Shown here one piece after another: positions 26,331 to 33,546 of a stretch of 64,000 nucleotides of DNA (positions are counted from its first letter, which is position 1; each line of letters starts with the position of its first letter). This stretch comes from an uncultured Gemmiger sp. (GTDB taxonomy: Bacteria > Bacillota > Clostridia > Oscillospirales > Ruminococcaceae), in the NCBI GenBank assembly GCA_944382785.1, contig CALWNO010000002.1, positions 54,572 through 118,571 of the forward strand. The letters are read 5' to 3'. A program made the translations under genes and the position numbers. The notes beneath the pieces were generated by a model. That model saw nothing but the letters and a program-made list of their open reading frames with translations. It was not told the DNA's origin and made no database searches.

Positions 26331-26507
26331 GGACAGGGCACTTTGCGCTGTTTTGCATACGGATGTGGGCCCCGTGCGCGGGGACCGCGTGAACCATGTC
26401 AGGCGGGGAACCGAGCAGCATTAAGCGTTGGCGCCCCGGTGCTGCGGCAAGCCTGCATCCGTATGCAAAACAGCACAACCGCGGGGCACACCCGCGCGGC
26501 CCTGTCC
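26331..26507 (+). ncRNA. ffs: Signal recognition particle RNA
   Basis: The conserved helix-8 core CCATGTCAGG-CGGGGAACCG-AGCAGCATTAAG lies at about 26395-26425, the Ffh-binding site with its GGAA tetraloop. The ends GGACAGGGC (26331) and GCCCTGTCC (26507) pair, and a 19-bp perfect helix joins 26347-26365 with 26456-26474. Position directly upstream of dnaX is as in B. subtilis (scr-dnaX). At about 177 nt it is shorter than the roughly 265-nt Bacillus form but longer than the E. coli 4.5S form. The exact 3' end is uncertain. Confidence 0.93.
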
Positions 26508-26579
26508 GTTTTGTGTTATGGTCATGGCCGTGTACCGCGGCTGTGCCTTTCCTTTTGATTGCAAAGGCAGGTGTTTGGC

Positions 26580-28292
26580 ATGTATCGCGCGCTCTACCGC
26601 AAGTGGCGTCCCCGCCGTTTTGCCGATGTGGTCGGCCAGCAGGCCATTGTGACCGCTCTGCAGAACCAGATCGCCGCCGGGCGGATCGGCCATGCCTACC
26701 TGTTCACCGGTACCCGGGGTACCGGCAAGACCACCTGTGCCAAGATCTTCGCCAAGGCGGTCAACTGTCTGGATACCTCCAGCCCGGAACCCTGCGGCGA
26801 ATGTGCCGTCTGCAAAGGTGTGGATGACGGCAGCGTGCTGGATATTTCGGAAATCGACGCCGCCTCCAACAACAGCGTGGATGATATCCGCGACCTGCGG
26901 GATGAGACCGCCTACCTGCCCGCCATGTGCAAGTACAAGGTCTATATCATCGACGAGGTGCACATGCTGTCCACCTCCGCCTTCAACGCGCTGCTCAAAA
27001 CCATGGAGGAACCGCCGGAACATGTGATCTTCATTCTGGCCACCACCGAGGTGCAGAAGGTCCCGGCCACCATCCTGTCCCGCTGCCAGCGGTATGACTT
27101 CCAGCGCATCACTGCTTCCGATATTGCAGGGCGGCTTTTGTATGTGGCCGGGGAGGAAAAGATCGACCTGGACCCCGGGGCCGCCGAACTGATCGGCCGT
27201 CTGGCAGACGGCGCCATGCGTGACGCCCTTTCGATCCTGGATACCTGTGCCGGTGTGTCCAACACGGTGGATGAGGCACTTGTCCGCCGCATGGCTGGTG
27301 TTACCGACCGGCAGTATCTGTTTGAAATCAGCGACGCCATCGCCAAAGGCGATTCGGTGACCGCGCTGCAGGAGATCGCCCAGCTGCGCCAGCAGTCGGT
27401 GGATATGCGTCGTCTGTGCATGGAACTGGCCGGACATTACCGCAACCTGATGCTGTGCGCTTTGCCCGGGGGTGAGAAACTGCTCACCGGCACTTCTCCG
27501 GAAGAGGAAGCTGCCTATGCCGCCCGCAAGGATTTCCCCCAGCGGGAGGCGGTGCGGGCCATCAACGCTTTCGGCTCTGCGCTGGAAAAGATGGCCCGCG
27601 GCACCGACCAACGCATTGAGCTGGAACTGGCGGTCTTTTCCCTGACTCAGCCGGCCACAACGGCGGTGCAGGCGGTGGCTGCCACGGCGGCATCTGCCGC
27701 ACCCCAGCCCTTTACCGCGGCCCAACCGGCTCAGACCTACACGGCGCCGCCGGTGGTGCAGATCACCCCGCCGGCACCGCAAAGCTACCCGGTACCTCCG
27801 GTGGCCCAGTCCGGCACACTGCCGGTGGAGGAAGGCGAACCTGCCTTCCTGCAGCCGGAATTGCCGCCGCTGGACCCCCAGCCGCAACCGGTTGCTGTTC
27901 AGCAAGCCGCTACAATCCCCAAAAAGCCTCGACCCCGGCCCACGGCCCCGACGGGCCCCCTCCAGCCCTTCCCGCAATGGTCGGCGGTGCTGGAACTCAT
28001 GGCCGAAAATGATCCGCTGCTCATCTCTTTCCTGCAGGGTACCCGTGCTTACTTTGATGGTCGGCGCGTGTTGTTTGAATGCAGCGATGCCTTCCGGGAT
28101 TACATCCGCAAGAATAAAGATGTATCCAAGCAGATCAAGGAACTGATTTACCAGGTTACCCACCAGAGTTATTCCATCGGCCCGTATGAGAAACCACAAG
28201 CGGAGGACGACGGGCAACCGAAGATCTCGGTGGATGATACCATCCGCCAGATGCAGGCCATGGGTGTGGACGTGCAGATCGAAGAAAAGTGA
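26580..28292 (+). CDS. dnaX: DNA polymerase III subunit gamma/tau
   Basis: A 570-aa clamp-loader ATPase. It has Walker A TGTRGTGKTT near residue 44, a zinc module CGECAVCKG, Walker B VYIIDEVHMLS and sensor region LATTEVQKVPATILSRCQRY. A Pro/Ala/Gln-rich linker (about 370-470) leads to a C-terminal tau-like domain. No slippery heptamer for frameshifting was noticed, so gamma and tau are probably a single product. ATG 26580 follows AGGTG with a 6-nt spacer. It is first in the dnaX-ebfC-recR cluster. Confidence 0.96.
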   Translation: MYRALYRKWRPRRFADVVGQQAIVTALQNQIAAGRIGHAYLFTGTRGTGKTTCAKIFAKAVNCLDTSSPEPCGECAVCKGVDDGSVLDISEIDAASNNSVDDIRDLRDETAYLPAMCKYKVYIIDEVHMLSTSAFNALLKTMEEPPEHVIFILATTEVQKVPATILSRCQRYDFQRITASDIAGRLLYVAGEEKIDLDPGAAELIGRLADGAMRDALSILDTCAGVSNTVDEALVRRMAGVTDRQYLFEISDAIAKGDSVTALQEIAQLRQQSVDMRRLCMELAGHYRNLMLCALPGGEKLLTGTSPEEEAAYAARKDFPQREAVRAINAFGSALEKMARGTDQRIELELAVFSLTQPATTAVQAVAATAASAAPQPFTAAQPAQTYTAPPVVQITPPAPQSYPVPPVAQSGTLPVEEGEPAFLQPELPPLDPQPQPVAVQQAATIPKKPRPRPTAPTGPLQPFPQWSAVLELMAENDPLLISFLQGTRAYFDGRRVLFECSDAFRDYIRKNKDVSKQIKELIYQVTHQSYSIGPYEKPQAEDDGQPKISVDDTIRQMQAMGVDVQIEEK

Positions 28293-28353
28293 TCCCCGGC
28301 AGGAATGCCGTCTGCCCTAACCGGCAAAGATAAACAACAAAGGAGAAATTCCC

Positions 28354-28695
28354 ATGAAAGCAAGACTTCCCAAAGGCTATGGCCGTCCCGATCCCCAGGC
28401 CATGATGCGCCAGGTCCAGAAGATGCAGGATGACATTCGCGCCAAGCAGGCCGAACTTGAAGCCCGCGAATACACCGGCACCGCCAGCGGCGAGATGGTC
28501 ACCGTGACCATGACCGGCAAGCACGAGGTCACTGCCATCAAGATCAAGCCGGAGGCCGTGGACCCGGACGATATCGAGATGCTGGAAGACCTGATCGCGG
28601 CAGCCGTCAACAGTGCGGTGGCTGCGGTGGATAAGGACTCGGAAGAAGAAATGTCCAAGATGACCGGCGGCATGAACATCCCCGGCCTGGGCTGA
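28354..28695 (+). CDS. ebfC: YbaB/EbfC nucleoid-associated protein
   Basis: A 113-aa small DNA-binding protein of the YbaB/EbfC family. It has an N-terminal helix (PQAMMRQVQKMQDDIRAKQA), the conserved strand region TASGEMVTVTMTGKHEVTAI and a Met/Gly-rich C-terminus. It binds DNA as a tweezer-like dimer, and its gene lies between dnaX and recR in most bacteria, as here. AAAGGAG precedes ATG 28354 by about 9 nt. Confidence 0.95.
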   Translation: MKARLPKGYGRPDPQAMMRQVQKMQDDIRAKQAELEAREYTGTASGEMVTVTMTGKHEVTAIKIKPEAVDPDDIEMLEDLIAAAVNSAVAAVDKDSEEEMSKMTGGMNIPGLG

Positions 28696-28705
28696 GAGGT
28701 ATACC

Positions 28706-29302
28706 ATGCCGCAGAACGCTGAACCGCTGGAAAATCTGATCGATCAGTTTTCCCGCTTTCCCGGCGTGGGGCGTAAAGGTGCCACCCGCATGGCCTACGA
28801 GGTCATGAGCATGTCCAACGAACAGGCCATGGAACTGGCCAAAGCCATTGAGGGGGCTAAGACAAAGCTGCATCGCTGCCGCCTTTGCCAGGATTATACC
28901 TCCGGGGAGGTCTGCCCCATCTGTGCATCGCCCAAGCGGGACCGCTCCATCATCTGCGTGGTGGAAGCGCCCCGGGATATCAAGGCCATCGAGCGTACCC
29001 ATGAATACAAGGGATTGTATCATGTGCTTCACGGTCTGATTTCGCCCATGGATGGCATCGGCGCCGACCAGCTGTGCGTGAAAGAGCTGCTGGCCCGCCT
29101 GGATGATCAGGTCAAGGAGGTCATCATGGCCACCAGCCCCACGGTAGAAGGGGAGGCCACGGCCATGTACCTGGCCAAGCTCATCAAGCCCCTGGGCATC
29201 AAGACCACTCGCCTGGCCTACGGTCTGCCGGTGGGCTCCAGCCTGGAATATGCGGACGAAACCACCCTTTACCGCGCCATGGAAGGCCGTGGGGAACTGT
29301 AA
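28706..29302 (+). CDS. recR: Recombination mediator RecR
   Basis: A 198-aa protein with the helix-hairpin-helix [18 protein letters not shown], a four-Cys zinc finger ([16 protein letters not shown], about residues 57-72) and a Toprim domain starting [13 protein letters not shown]. It acts with RecO (and RecF) to load RecA onto SSB-coated gaps. Length is standard. It follows ebfC by 10 bp with GAGAGGT as the ribosome binding site. Confidence 0.97.
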   Translation: MPQNAEPLENLIDQFSRFPGVGRKGATRMAYEVMSMSNEQAMELAKAIEGAKTKLHRCRLCQDYTSGEVCPICASPKRDRSIICVVEAPRDIKAIERTHEYKGLYHVLHGLISPMDGIGADQLCVKELLARLDDQVKEVIMATSPTVEGEATAMYLAKLIKPLGIKTTRLAYGLPVGSSLEYADETTLYRAMEGRGEL

Positions 29303-29307
29303 CCTGC

Positions 29308-29336
29308 TTGACAAAAGGAACGAACCGCAGTATAAT
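29308..29336 (+). promoter_or_regulatory. smpB promoter
   Basis: TTGACA (29308-29313), 17-nt spacer, TATAAT (29331-29336), immediately after recR. Confidence 0.9.
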
Positions 29337-29375
29337 CTTACAACCCAACGCCCGGAAGCAAAGGAGGTGACGCAC

Positions 29376-29840
29376 GTGGCCAAGGATCAGACCCCGAAAA
29401 AAATCATTGCCCAGAACCGGGAAGCGCGTCACGAATACTTTGTGATCGAAGCACTGGAAACCGGTATCGAGCTGGTAGGTACCGAGGTAAAAAGCCTTCG
29501 CGCCGGCGGCGTCAACCTGAAAGACGCCTGGGCGGACATTGATGACGGCGAGATCATCCTTAAGGGGATGCATATCAGCCCTTATGAGCACGGCAGCATC
29601 TTTAACCGGGACCCGGTCCGGCCCCGGCGGCTGCTGGCCCACAAGACAGAGATCCGCCGCCTGGCTCAGCAGATCAAATTACAGGGCTATACGTTGGTTC
29701 CACTTTCGCTGTACTTCAAACACGGCCGAGTCAAGGTGGAACTGGGCCTGTGCAAGGGCAAAAAGCTGTACGATAAGCGTGCGTCGGCCGCTGCACGGGA
29801 TGCCAAGCGCGATATTGACCGCGCGCTGAAGCAGCACTGA
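29376..29840 (+). CDS. smpB: SsrA-binding protein SmpB
   Basis: A 154-aa partner of tmRNA in trans-translation. It has [35 protein letters not shown] and the basic C-terminal tail [20 protein letters not shown], which enters the empty mRNA channel. The start is GTG 29376 behind AAGGAGGTGA, an almost full anti-16S match. Its partner RNA is the next gene, 82 bp downstream. Confidence 0.96.
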   Translation: MAKDQTPKKIIAQNREARHEYFVIEALETGIELVGTEVKSLRAGGVNLKDAWADIDDGEIILKGMHISPYEHGSIFNRDPVRPRRLLAHKTEIRRLAQQIKLQGYTLVPLSLYFKHGRVKVELGLCKGKKLYDKRASAAARDAKRDIDRALKQH

Positions 29841-29922
29841 CAAAGGTCAAACAAAGGCTGAAACGCCGTTCCTTTCATAAGGAGCCAATCGCCAAAATGC
29901 GGCGTACTGCGCCGCTTGATAT

Positions 29923-30275
29923 GGGGATGTAATGGTTTCGACGGGGGGAGAGGGGCGTGAGCAGCGGGCCGTGGCGGTGCACCACGATAAAAGCGCCAAA
30001 CTAAATTAACTGACAACAACAACACTGTTGCCGTCGCTGCCTAATTAGGCGCGACCGTCCCGCCCGTCTCAGCACCGAACGGGGTCGGGGCGTCGATTAG
30101 GTGCTGAACATGCACGGGCCTAAGCTTTGCAGCCCGTCAGGTATTCATGAAGCTACCAAGGTGTAAAGCGCGTGTGTTCGCTCGCACCGAGGGAAATTCA
30201 ATAAGCACTCTGCGCCCGGAGATACTCTAACCGCTTTCTTTTCGGACAGGGGTTCGATTCCCCTCATCTCCACCA
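29923..30275 (+). ncRNA. ssrA: tmRNA (transfer-messenger RNA)
   Basis: A 353-nt one-piece tmRNA. The 5' end GGGGATGTAATGGTTTCGACGGGG and 3' end GGTTCGATTCCCCTCATCTCC-ACCA form the tRNA-like domain (acceptor GGGGATG/CATCTCC). The tag reading frame ends GACAACAACAACACTGTTGC followed by CGTCGCTGCCTAA, giving DNNNTVAVAA after the tRNA-borne Ala; the resume codon is probably GAC, with the preceding ACT as alternative. smpB lies just upstream. Confidence 0.95.
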
Positions 30276-30276
30276 T

Positions 30277-30317
30277 AAAAAGCAGCGCCGGATCGTCTGA
30301 TCTGGCGCTGCTTTTTT
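30277..30317 (+). terminator. tmRNA terminator
   Basis: A long stem AAAAAGCAGCGCCGGATC paired with GATCTGGCGCTGCTTTTTT, tetraloop GTCT, directly behind the CCA end. Confidence 0.93.
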
Positions 30318-30318
30318 G

Positions 30319-30612
30319 TCTGATACCGTCATTTGTACCGTCATCTGGCTCTTTGGGCAGAAGAAATTTTTTAATTATGTGGCTTGCCAACAACAAAAAG
30401 ACTTCCATCGTTCAGCGGGCCAGCACAAAAGCGCCACGGACACCACAGATTCCGATGAAAGCCTTTCATAAAAAACAAGACAGTATCCGGCTCCTTCGGC
30501 TTCAAACTTGCCTCGTCGGATCGGAACTGTCTTGTTTTTATTGGTACTGTATCATATAGAAGAATAAATGTCAATATGAGCGGTGCTCTGCTATTTTGTG
30601 CCTGCTTGACCT
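30319..30612. other. Intergenic stretch downstream of tmRNA with a large hairpin
   Basis: No credible gene. It has a short direct repeat ACCGTCAT (30325-30344 region) and a hairpin at 30471-30540: a 13-bp stem AAAACAAGACAGT/ACTGTCTTGTTTT plus inner ATCCG/CGGAT. T-rich ends on both strands make it a candidate bidirectional terminator. The 3' end of tmRNA is a common integration site, so this could be a scar, but no integrase remains. Confidence 0.5.
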
Positions 30613-31029
30613 TTATTTCACCTCATCCCAGCGAAGCTGATATTCGCCGTCGGCTTTTGCGAACCGGGTCACAACCCGATAGACGTTTCTCTCCGCGGTA
30701 GACACAACCACGCTCTGCCGGTTTTCTGTCAGGATGGCAAGGGGCTCTTTGCCTTTTCCGTACAGCTCTACAGAAACACTCCCTTTTGTTACGCGGGAGG
30801 TAAATTCAAACCGGTATTGCTTGGATTTGGAAAGCCGCACCACTCTTTTCATCCATCCATTGCAGGCGTTGAAGTCGGCTTTGATACAGTTCCGGCGTTT
30901 GCCAAATCGCGGCGTTCCCATATAATACAAAGCTGATTTCACATTGATGACACCAAAACCATGCAAATATAGAAAGTAAGACAAACCAAAAACTAAAAGC
31001 AGAACTCCAATGACAATTCCTTGCTCCAT
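30613..31029 (-). CDS. Small membrane-anchored protein of unknown function
   Basis: A 138-aa protein with one N-terminal membrane helix (about residues 4-26, GIVIGVLLLVFGLSYFLYLH) and a basic, beta-rich C-terminal domain (YRFEFTSRVTKGSVSVELYG, VVVSTAERNVYRVVTRFA). No family recognised. It has an independent promoter and AGGAGGTG 4-5 nt before ATG 31029, and it ends just before a large hairpin. An upstream in-frame start would cover the promoter's transcribed leader and is less likely. Confidence 0.7.
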   Translation of the reverse strand: MEQGIVIGVLLLVFGLSYFLYLHGFGVINVKSALYYMGTPRFGKRRNCIKADFNACNGWMKRVVRLSKSKQYRFEFTSRVTKGSVSVELYGKGKEPLAILTENRQSVVVSTAERNVYRVVTRFAKADGEYQLRWDEVK

Positions 31030-31088
31030 CGTGCACCTCCTGGTGAATCCAGGAACAAGGGAACCGGACGTGCGTTTCCCTTGCAAAA

Positions 31089-31117
31089 AGCGTAACATGG
31101 AGAGGTCCCGGTGTCAA
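31089..31117 (-). promoter_or_regulatory. Promoter of the 31029 gene
   Basis: Minus-strand TTGACA (31112-31117), 17-nt spacer, TACGCT (31089-31094). Confidence 0.7.
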
Positions 31118-31156
31118 TGCGTGTTGCGCGTCTGATCTGCCAACCGACACACTGAG

Positions 31157-31198
31157 TAAAACAGGCCCCACCTTCCGGAAGAAAGGCAGGGCCTGTTT
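31157..31198 (-). terminator. Terminator of the J-TPR/hscC operon
   Basis: AAACAGGCCC/GGGCCTGTTT stem with a roughly 20-nt GC-rich loop, followed by TTACTC on the minus strand. It lies 80 bp after the last operon gene. Confidence 0.65.
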
Positions 31199-31280
31199 GC
31201 TGTTGTTTCTATATTGATGTGGTGGGCGTAGGCCGTTTCTATCCTGCGCTCTCCCTGCAAAAGATGTAAAATTTTGCCGA

Positions 31281-31850
31281 TTAGGATGTCAAAGACACCG
31301 ATAATAGGATCACCAATACCGAACTCCACATCCCTGCGAGGATCAGACACAGACTCAGCAGGGACCGGCGCCGGACGGTGCAGGGAAGATGCTTCCAGGG
31401 AGCCCCGCCATGGCCGTCCAAGAGGATGACGGTAGGGATGAGGGCCAGCAGACTGGCAGGAATGCAGAAGAAGGGAACCAGACACCCCGCCCAACTCAAA
31501 ACAAGGCTCACAACAGCAATTCGGCGCGCACGGACAAATCTTTCCCGTTTCGGTGGTGTGGGCGTTTCTTGGGGGCAGTTATCCCCCACAGGGAAGAAGT
31601 GTGTGCCGGAAAGGGCAAAAGCGTCCTTGGGCAGCAATGGAGAGGGGGCAGGCCGGGACAGAGGCTCTGGTAACATTCCGTGGGTGAACCAGAGCCGGGC
31701 CGTAAACACCCCCAGAACAGGCCCCAGGACCCAGGGCAACAAAATGGTCGTGGTATCTTTTGCCAGCATTCCGGCAGCCAGTACCAGGGCGGTACATCCC
31801 ACAGCCAGCAAACCGGTGTAGAGCCACAGAAGAGAACGCTTGATCTGCAT
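31281..31850 (-). CDS. Membrane protein of unknown function in the hscC operon
   Basis: A 189-aa protein with about four hydrophobic helices in two pairs (residues about 8-30 and 36-55, then about 115-140 and 160-185) around a Pro-rich central loop. It starts 4 bp after the hscC stop, with TGGAG 7 nt upstream of ATG 31850 inside the hscC 3' end, so the two are translationally coupled. No known domain was recognised. Tight coupling suggests a membrane partner for the Hsp70/J-like pair (inference). Confidence 0.75.
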   Translation of the reverse strand: MQIKRSLLWLYTGLLAVGCTALVLAAGMLAKDTTTILLPWVLGPVLGVFTARLWFTHGMLPEPLSRPAPSPLLPKDAFALSGTHFFPVGDNCPQETPTPPKRERFVRARRIAVVSLVLSWAGCLVPFFCIPASLLALIPTVILLDGHGGAPWKHLPCTVRRRSLLSLCLILAGMWSSVLVILLSVSLTS

Positions 31851-31854
31851 GGTC

Positions 31855-33546
31855 TCACTCCATTTCTTCCAGGCGGTCCAGGGCGTCCGCCAGCTCCTGC
31901 CGGGCTTTCTCAATGGCACGGCGGTCACGGCGGGAAAGCACCTGTTCAAACCAGGTCATCAGTCGGTCCACTTCCTGACGAACGGCACCATGGCTCTCCT
32001 GGTACAGTTGTTCGCCGCGGAACAAAAGCAGCCGGTTGGGTTCTTCGTCCCGAGGCGGAATCTTCAGATATTGCAGCTTTTTCAGCCGTTCCTGTGCCTC
32101 TTCTTCTGTCAGAACCCGGCTTCCGTTCTGGATAATACGGCGGTGCTTTTGCCCGGTTGAGTTGACCAGCACCTCCACCTCCAGCAGTGAGTTCACATCA
32201 TAGGTGAAGGTAACGTCCACCGATTCGGCCCCTGCTTTGTTGGCCGGGACGGGAATGGTCAGCTCCCCCAGCTGCAGGTTGTCCCGCGCCATGCGGCTTT
32301 CCCCTTGCAAAACCACGATGCGGACCTCGTCCTGCTGGTCGTGCACGGTATAAAACCGCTCGGTCCGGCTGACGGGAATGACGGTGTTGCGCTCAATAAT
32401 CGGGGCAAAGTGTCCGGTCTCCCGGAATCCACCGTTCATGGTGGATACCTCAACCCCCAGACTGAAAGGACAGACATCGGTCAGGATGACCTCCCGCAGT
32501 TCCTCCTTCCGCTCCTTGATGGCCGCGGCCAGGGCGGCCCCCATGGCAATGGCCTGGTCCGGGTCCACTCCGGTAAGGGGTTCCCGACCGAAGAATTTTT
32601 GGCAGAATCCACGGACGATGGGGCTCTTGGAGGCACCGCCCACCAGAAGGATGTCGTCAATTTCGTTGACCGAAACACCGGCATCCCGCAGGCTGCGCTC
32701 CACCGGTTTGCGGATGCGTTCCAGAAGGGGGCGGCAGACGGCTTCGTATTCACCGCGGCTGATCCCGGCAGAATAGGTCTTGCCGCCCACATCGCAGTTT
32801 ACCACCGCCAGCAGCCCCTCAGAGAGCGCCAGTTTTCCCCATTCAGCCTGACGGCGTACCCGAAAGGCGTCGGCGGGGGAAAGCGCGGTCAGGTCCAGAC
32901 CGGCTTTCCGGGCAAACAATTCCAGGAGCACCTGGGTGAAATCCTCCCCGCCCAGGAAGTTGTCGCCTGCGATGGCGTGCACCTCAATGATGTTCTGGAA
33001 CATTTCCAGAATGGACACATCCAGGGTGCCGCCTCCCAGATCAAAAACGAGATACCGCCCGTCCTTGCCCTGCTCGCAGATGCCATAGGCCATGGCGGCA
33101 GCGGTGGGTTCATTGACGATTCGTTCCACCCGCAGTCCGGCCAGTTCACCGGCCCGGCGGGTGGCCCGGCGCTGCTGGTCGTTGAAATAGGCGGGAACGC
33201 TGATCACCGCTTCCTCCACAGGCTGTCCCAGATAGACTTCGGCGTCCTCTTTCAGGCTGCGCAGAACCAGACTGGAAAGTTCTTCCGGTCGGAATGTTCG
33301 GCCGCCCAGTTTATATTCCTTTCCCGTGCCCATGCTGCGCTTGAATACCGAGGCGGTGTCGAAGGGATGCAGTCCTTCCTGCGCCAGCGCCGTGCGGCCT
33401 ACATAGACGGTGCCGTCCTCCGCGTCGACGCTGACGACCGAAGGCGTCAGCAGATCTCCCAGCCGGTTGGGAATCAGTTTGGCTTTCTGTCCGTCCACCC
33501 AGGCAATCAGACTGTTGGTGGTCCCCAGATCAATTCCTACTATCAT
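31855..33546 (-). CDS. hscC: HscC-type Hsp70 chaperone
   Basis: A 563-aa short Hsp70. The ATPase domain has IDLGTTNSLIAW, VISVPAYFNDQQRRATRRA, VNEPTAAAMAYG, LVFDLGGGTLDVSI and LLVGGASKSPIVRGF. The substrate-binding part is shortened, with a reduced lid, matching E. coli HscC (556 aa) rather than DnaK (about 640). HscC acts with a dedicated J partner. ATG 33546 overlaps the TGA of the upstream J-like gene (ATGA), so it is coupled to it. It is not a dnaK locus: no grpE, dnaJ or hrcA lies near. Confidence 0.92.
   Translation of the reverse strand: MIVGIDLGTTNSLIAWVDGQKAKLIPNRLGDLLTPSVVSVDAEDGTVYVGRTALAQEGLHPFDTASVFKRSMGTGKEYKLGGRTFRPEELSSLVLRSLKEDAEVYLGQPVEEAVISVPAYFNDQQRRATRRAGELAGLRVERIVNEPTAAAMAYGICEQGKDGRYLVFDLGGGTLDVSILEMFQNIIEVHAIAGDNFLGGEDFTQVLLELFARKAGLDLTALSPADAFRVRRQAEWGKLALSEGLLAVVNCDVGGKTYSAGISRGEYEAVCRPLLERIRKPVERSLRDAGVSVNEIDDILLVGGASKSPIVRGFCQKFFGREPLTGVDPDQAIAMGAALAAAIKERKEELREVILTDVCPFSLGVEVSTMNGGFRETGHFAPIIERNTVIPVSRTERFYTVHDQQDEVRIVVLQGESRMARDNLQLGELTIPVPANKAGAESVDVTFTYDVNSLLEVEVLVNSTGQKHRRIIQNGSRVLTEEEAQERLKKLQYLKIPPRDEEPNRLLLFRGEQLYQESHGAVRQEVDRLMTWFEQVLSRRDRRAIEKARQELADALDRLEEME

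Noticed and set aside
27650-27990. Programmed frameshift in dnaX giving a short gamma subunit
   Set aside because: No A-rich slippery heptamer followed by a stem was found in the linker region; the frame runs through to the tau-like C-terminus.
30145-30408. Minus-strand frame containing VEMRGIEPLSEK
   Set aside because: This peptide comes from the reverse complement of the tmRNA 3' end, a well-known false prediction over tmRNA and tRNA T-arms.
31855-33546. Calling the Hsp70 gene dnaK
   Set aside because: It is about 75 residues short, has a reduced lid and lies away from grpE, dnaJ and hrcA; HscC fits better.
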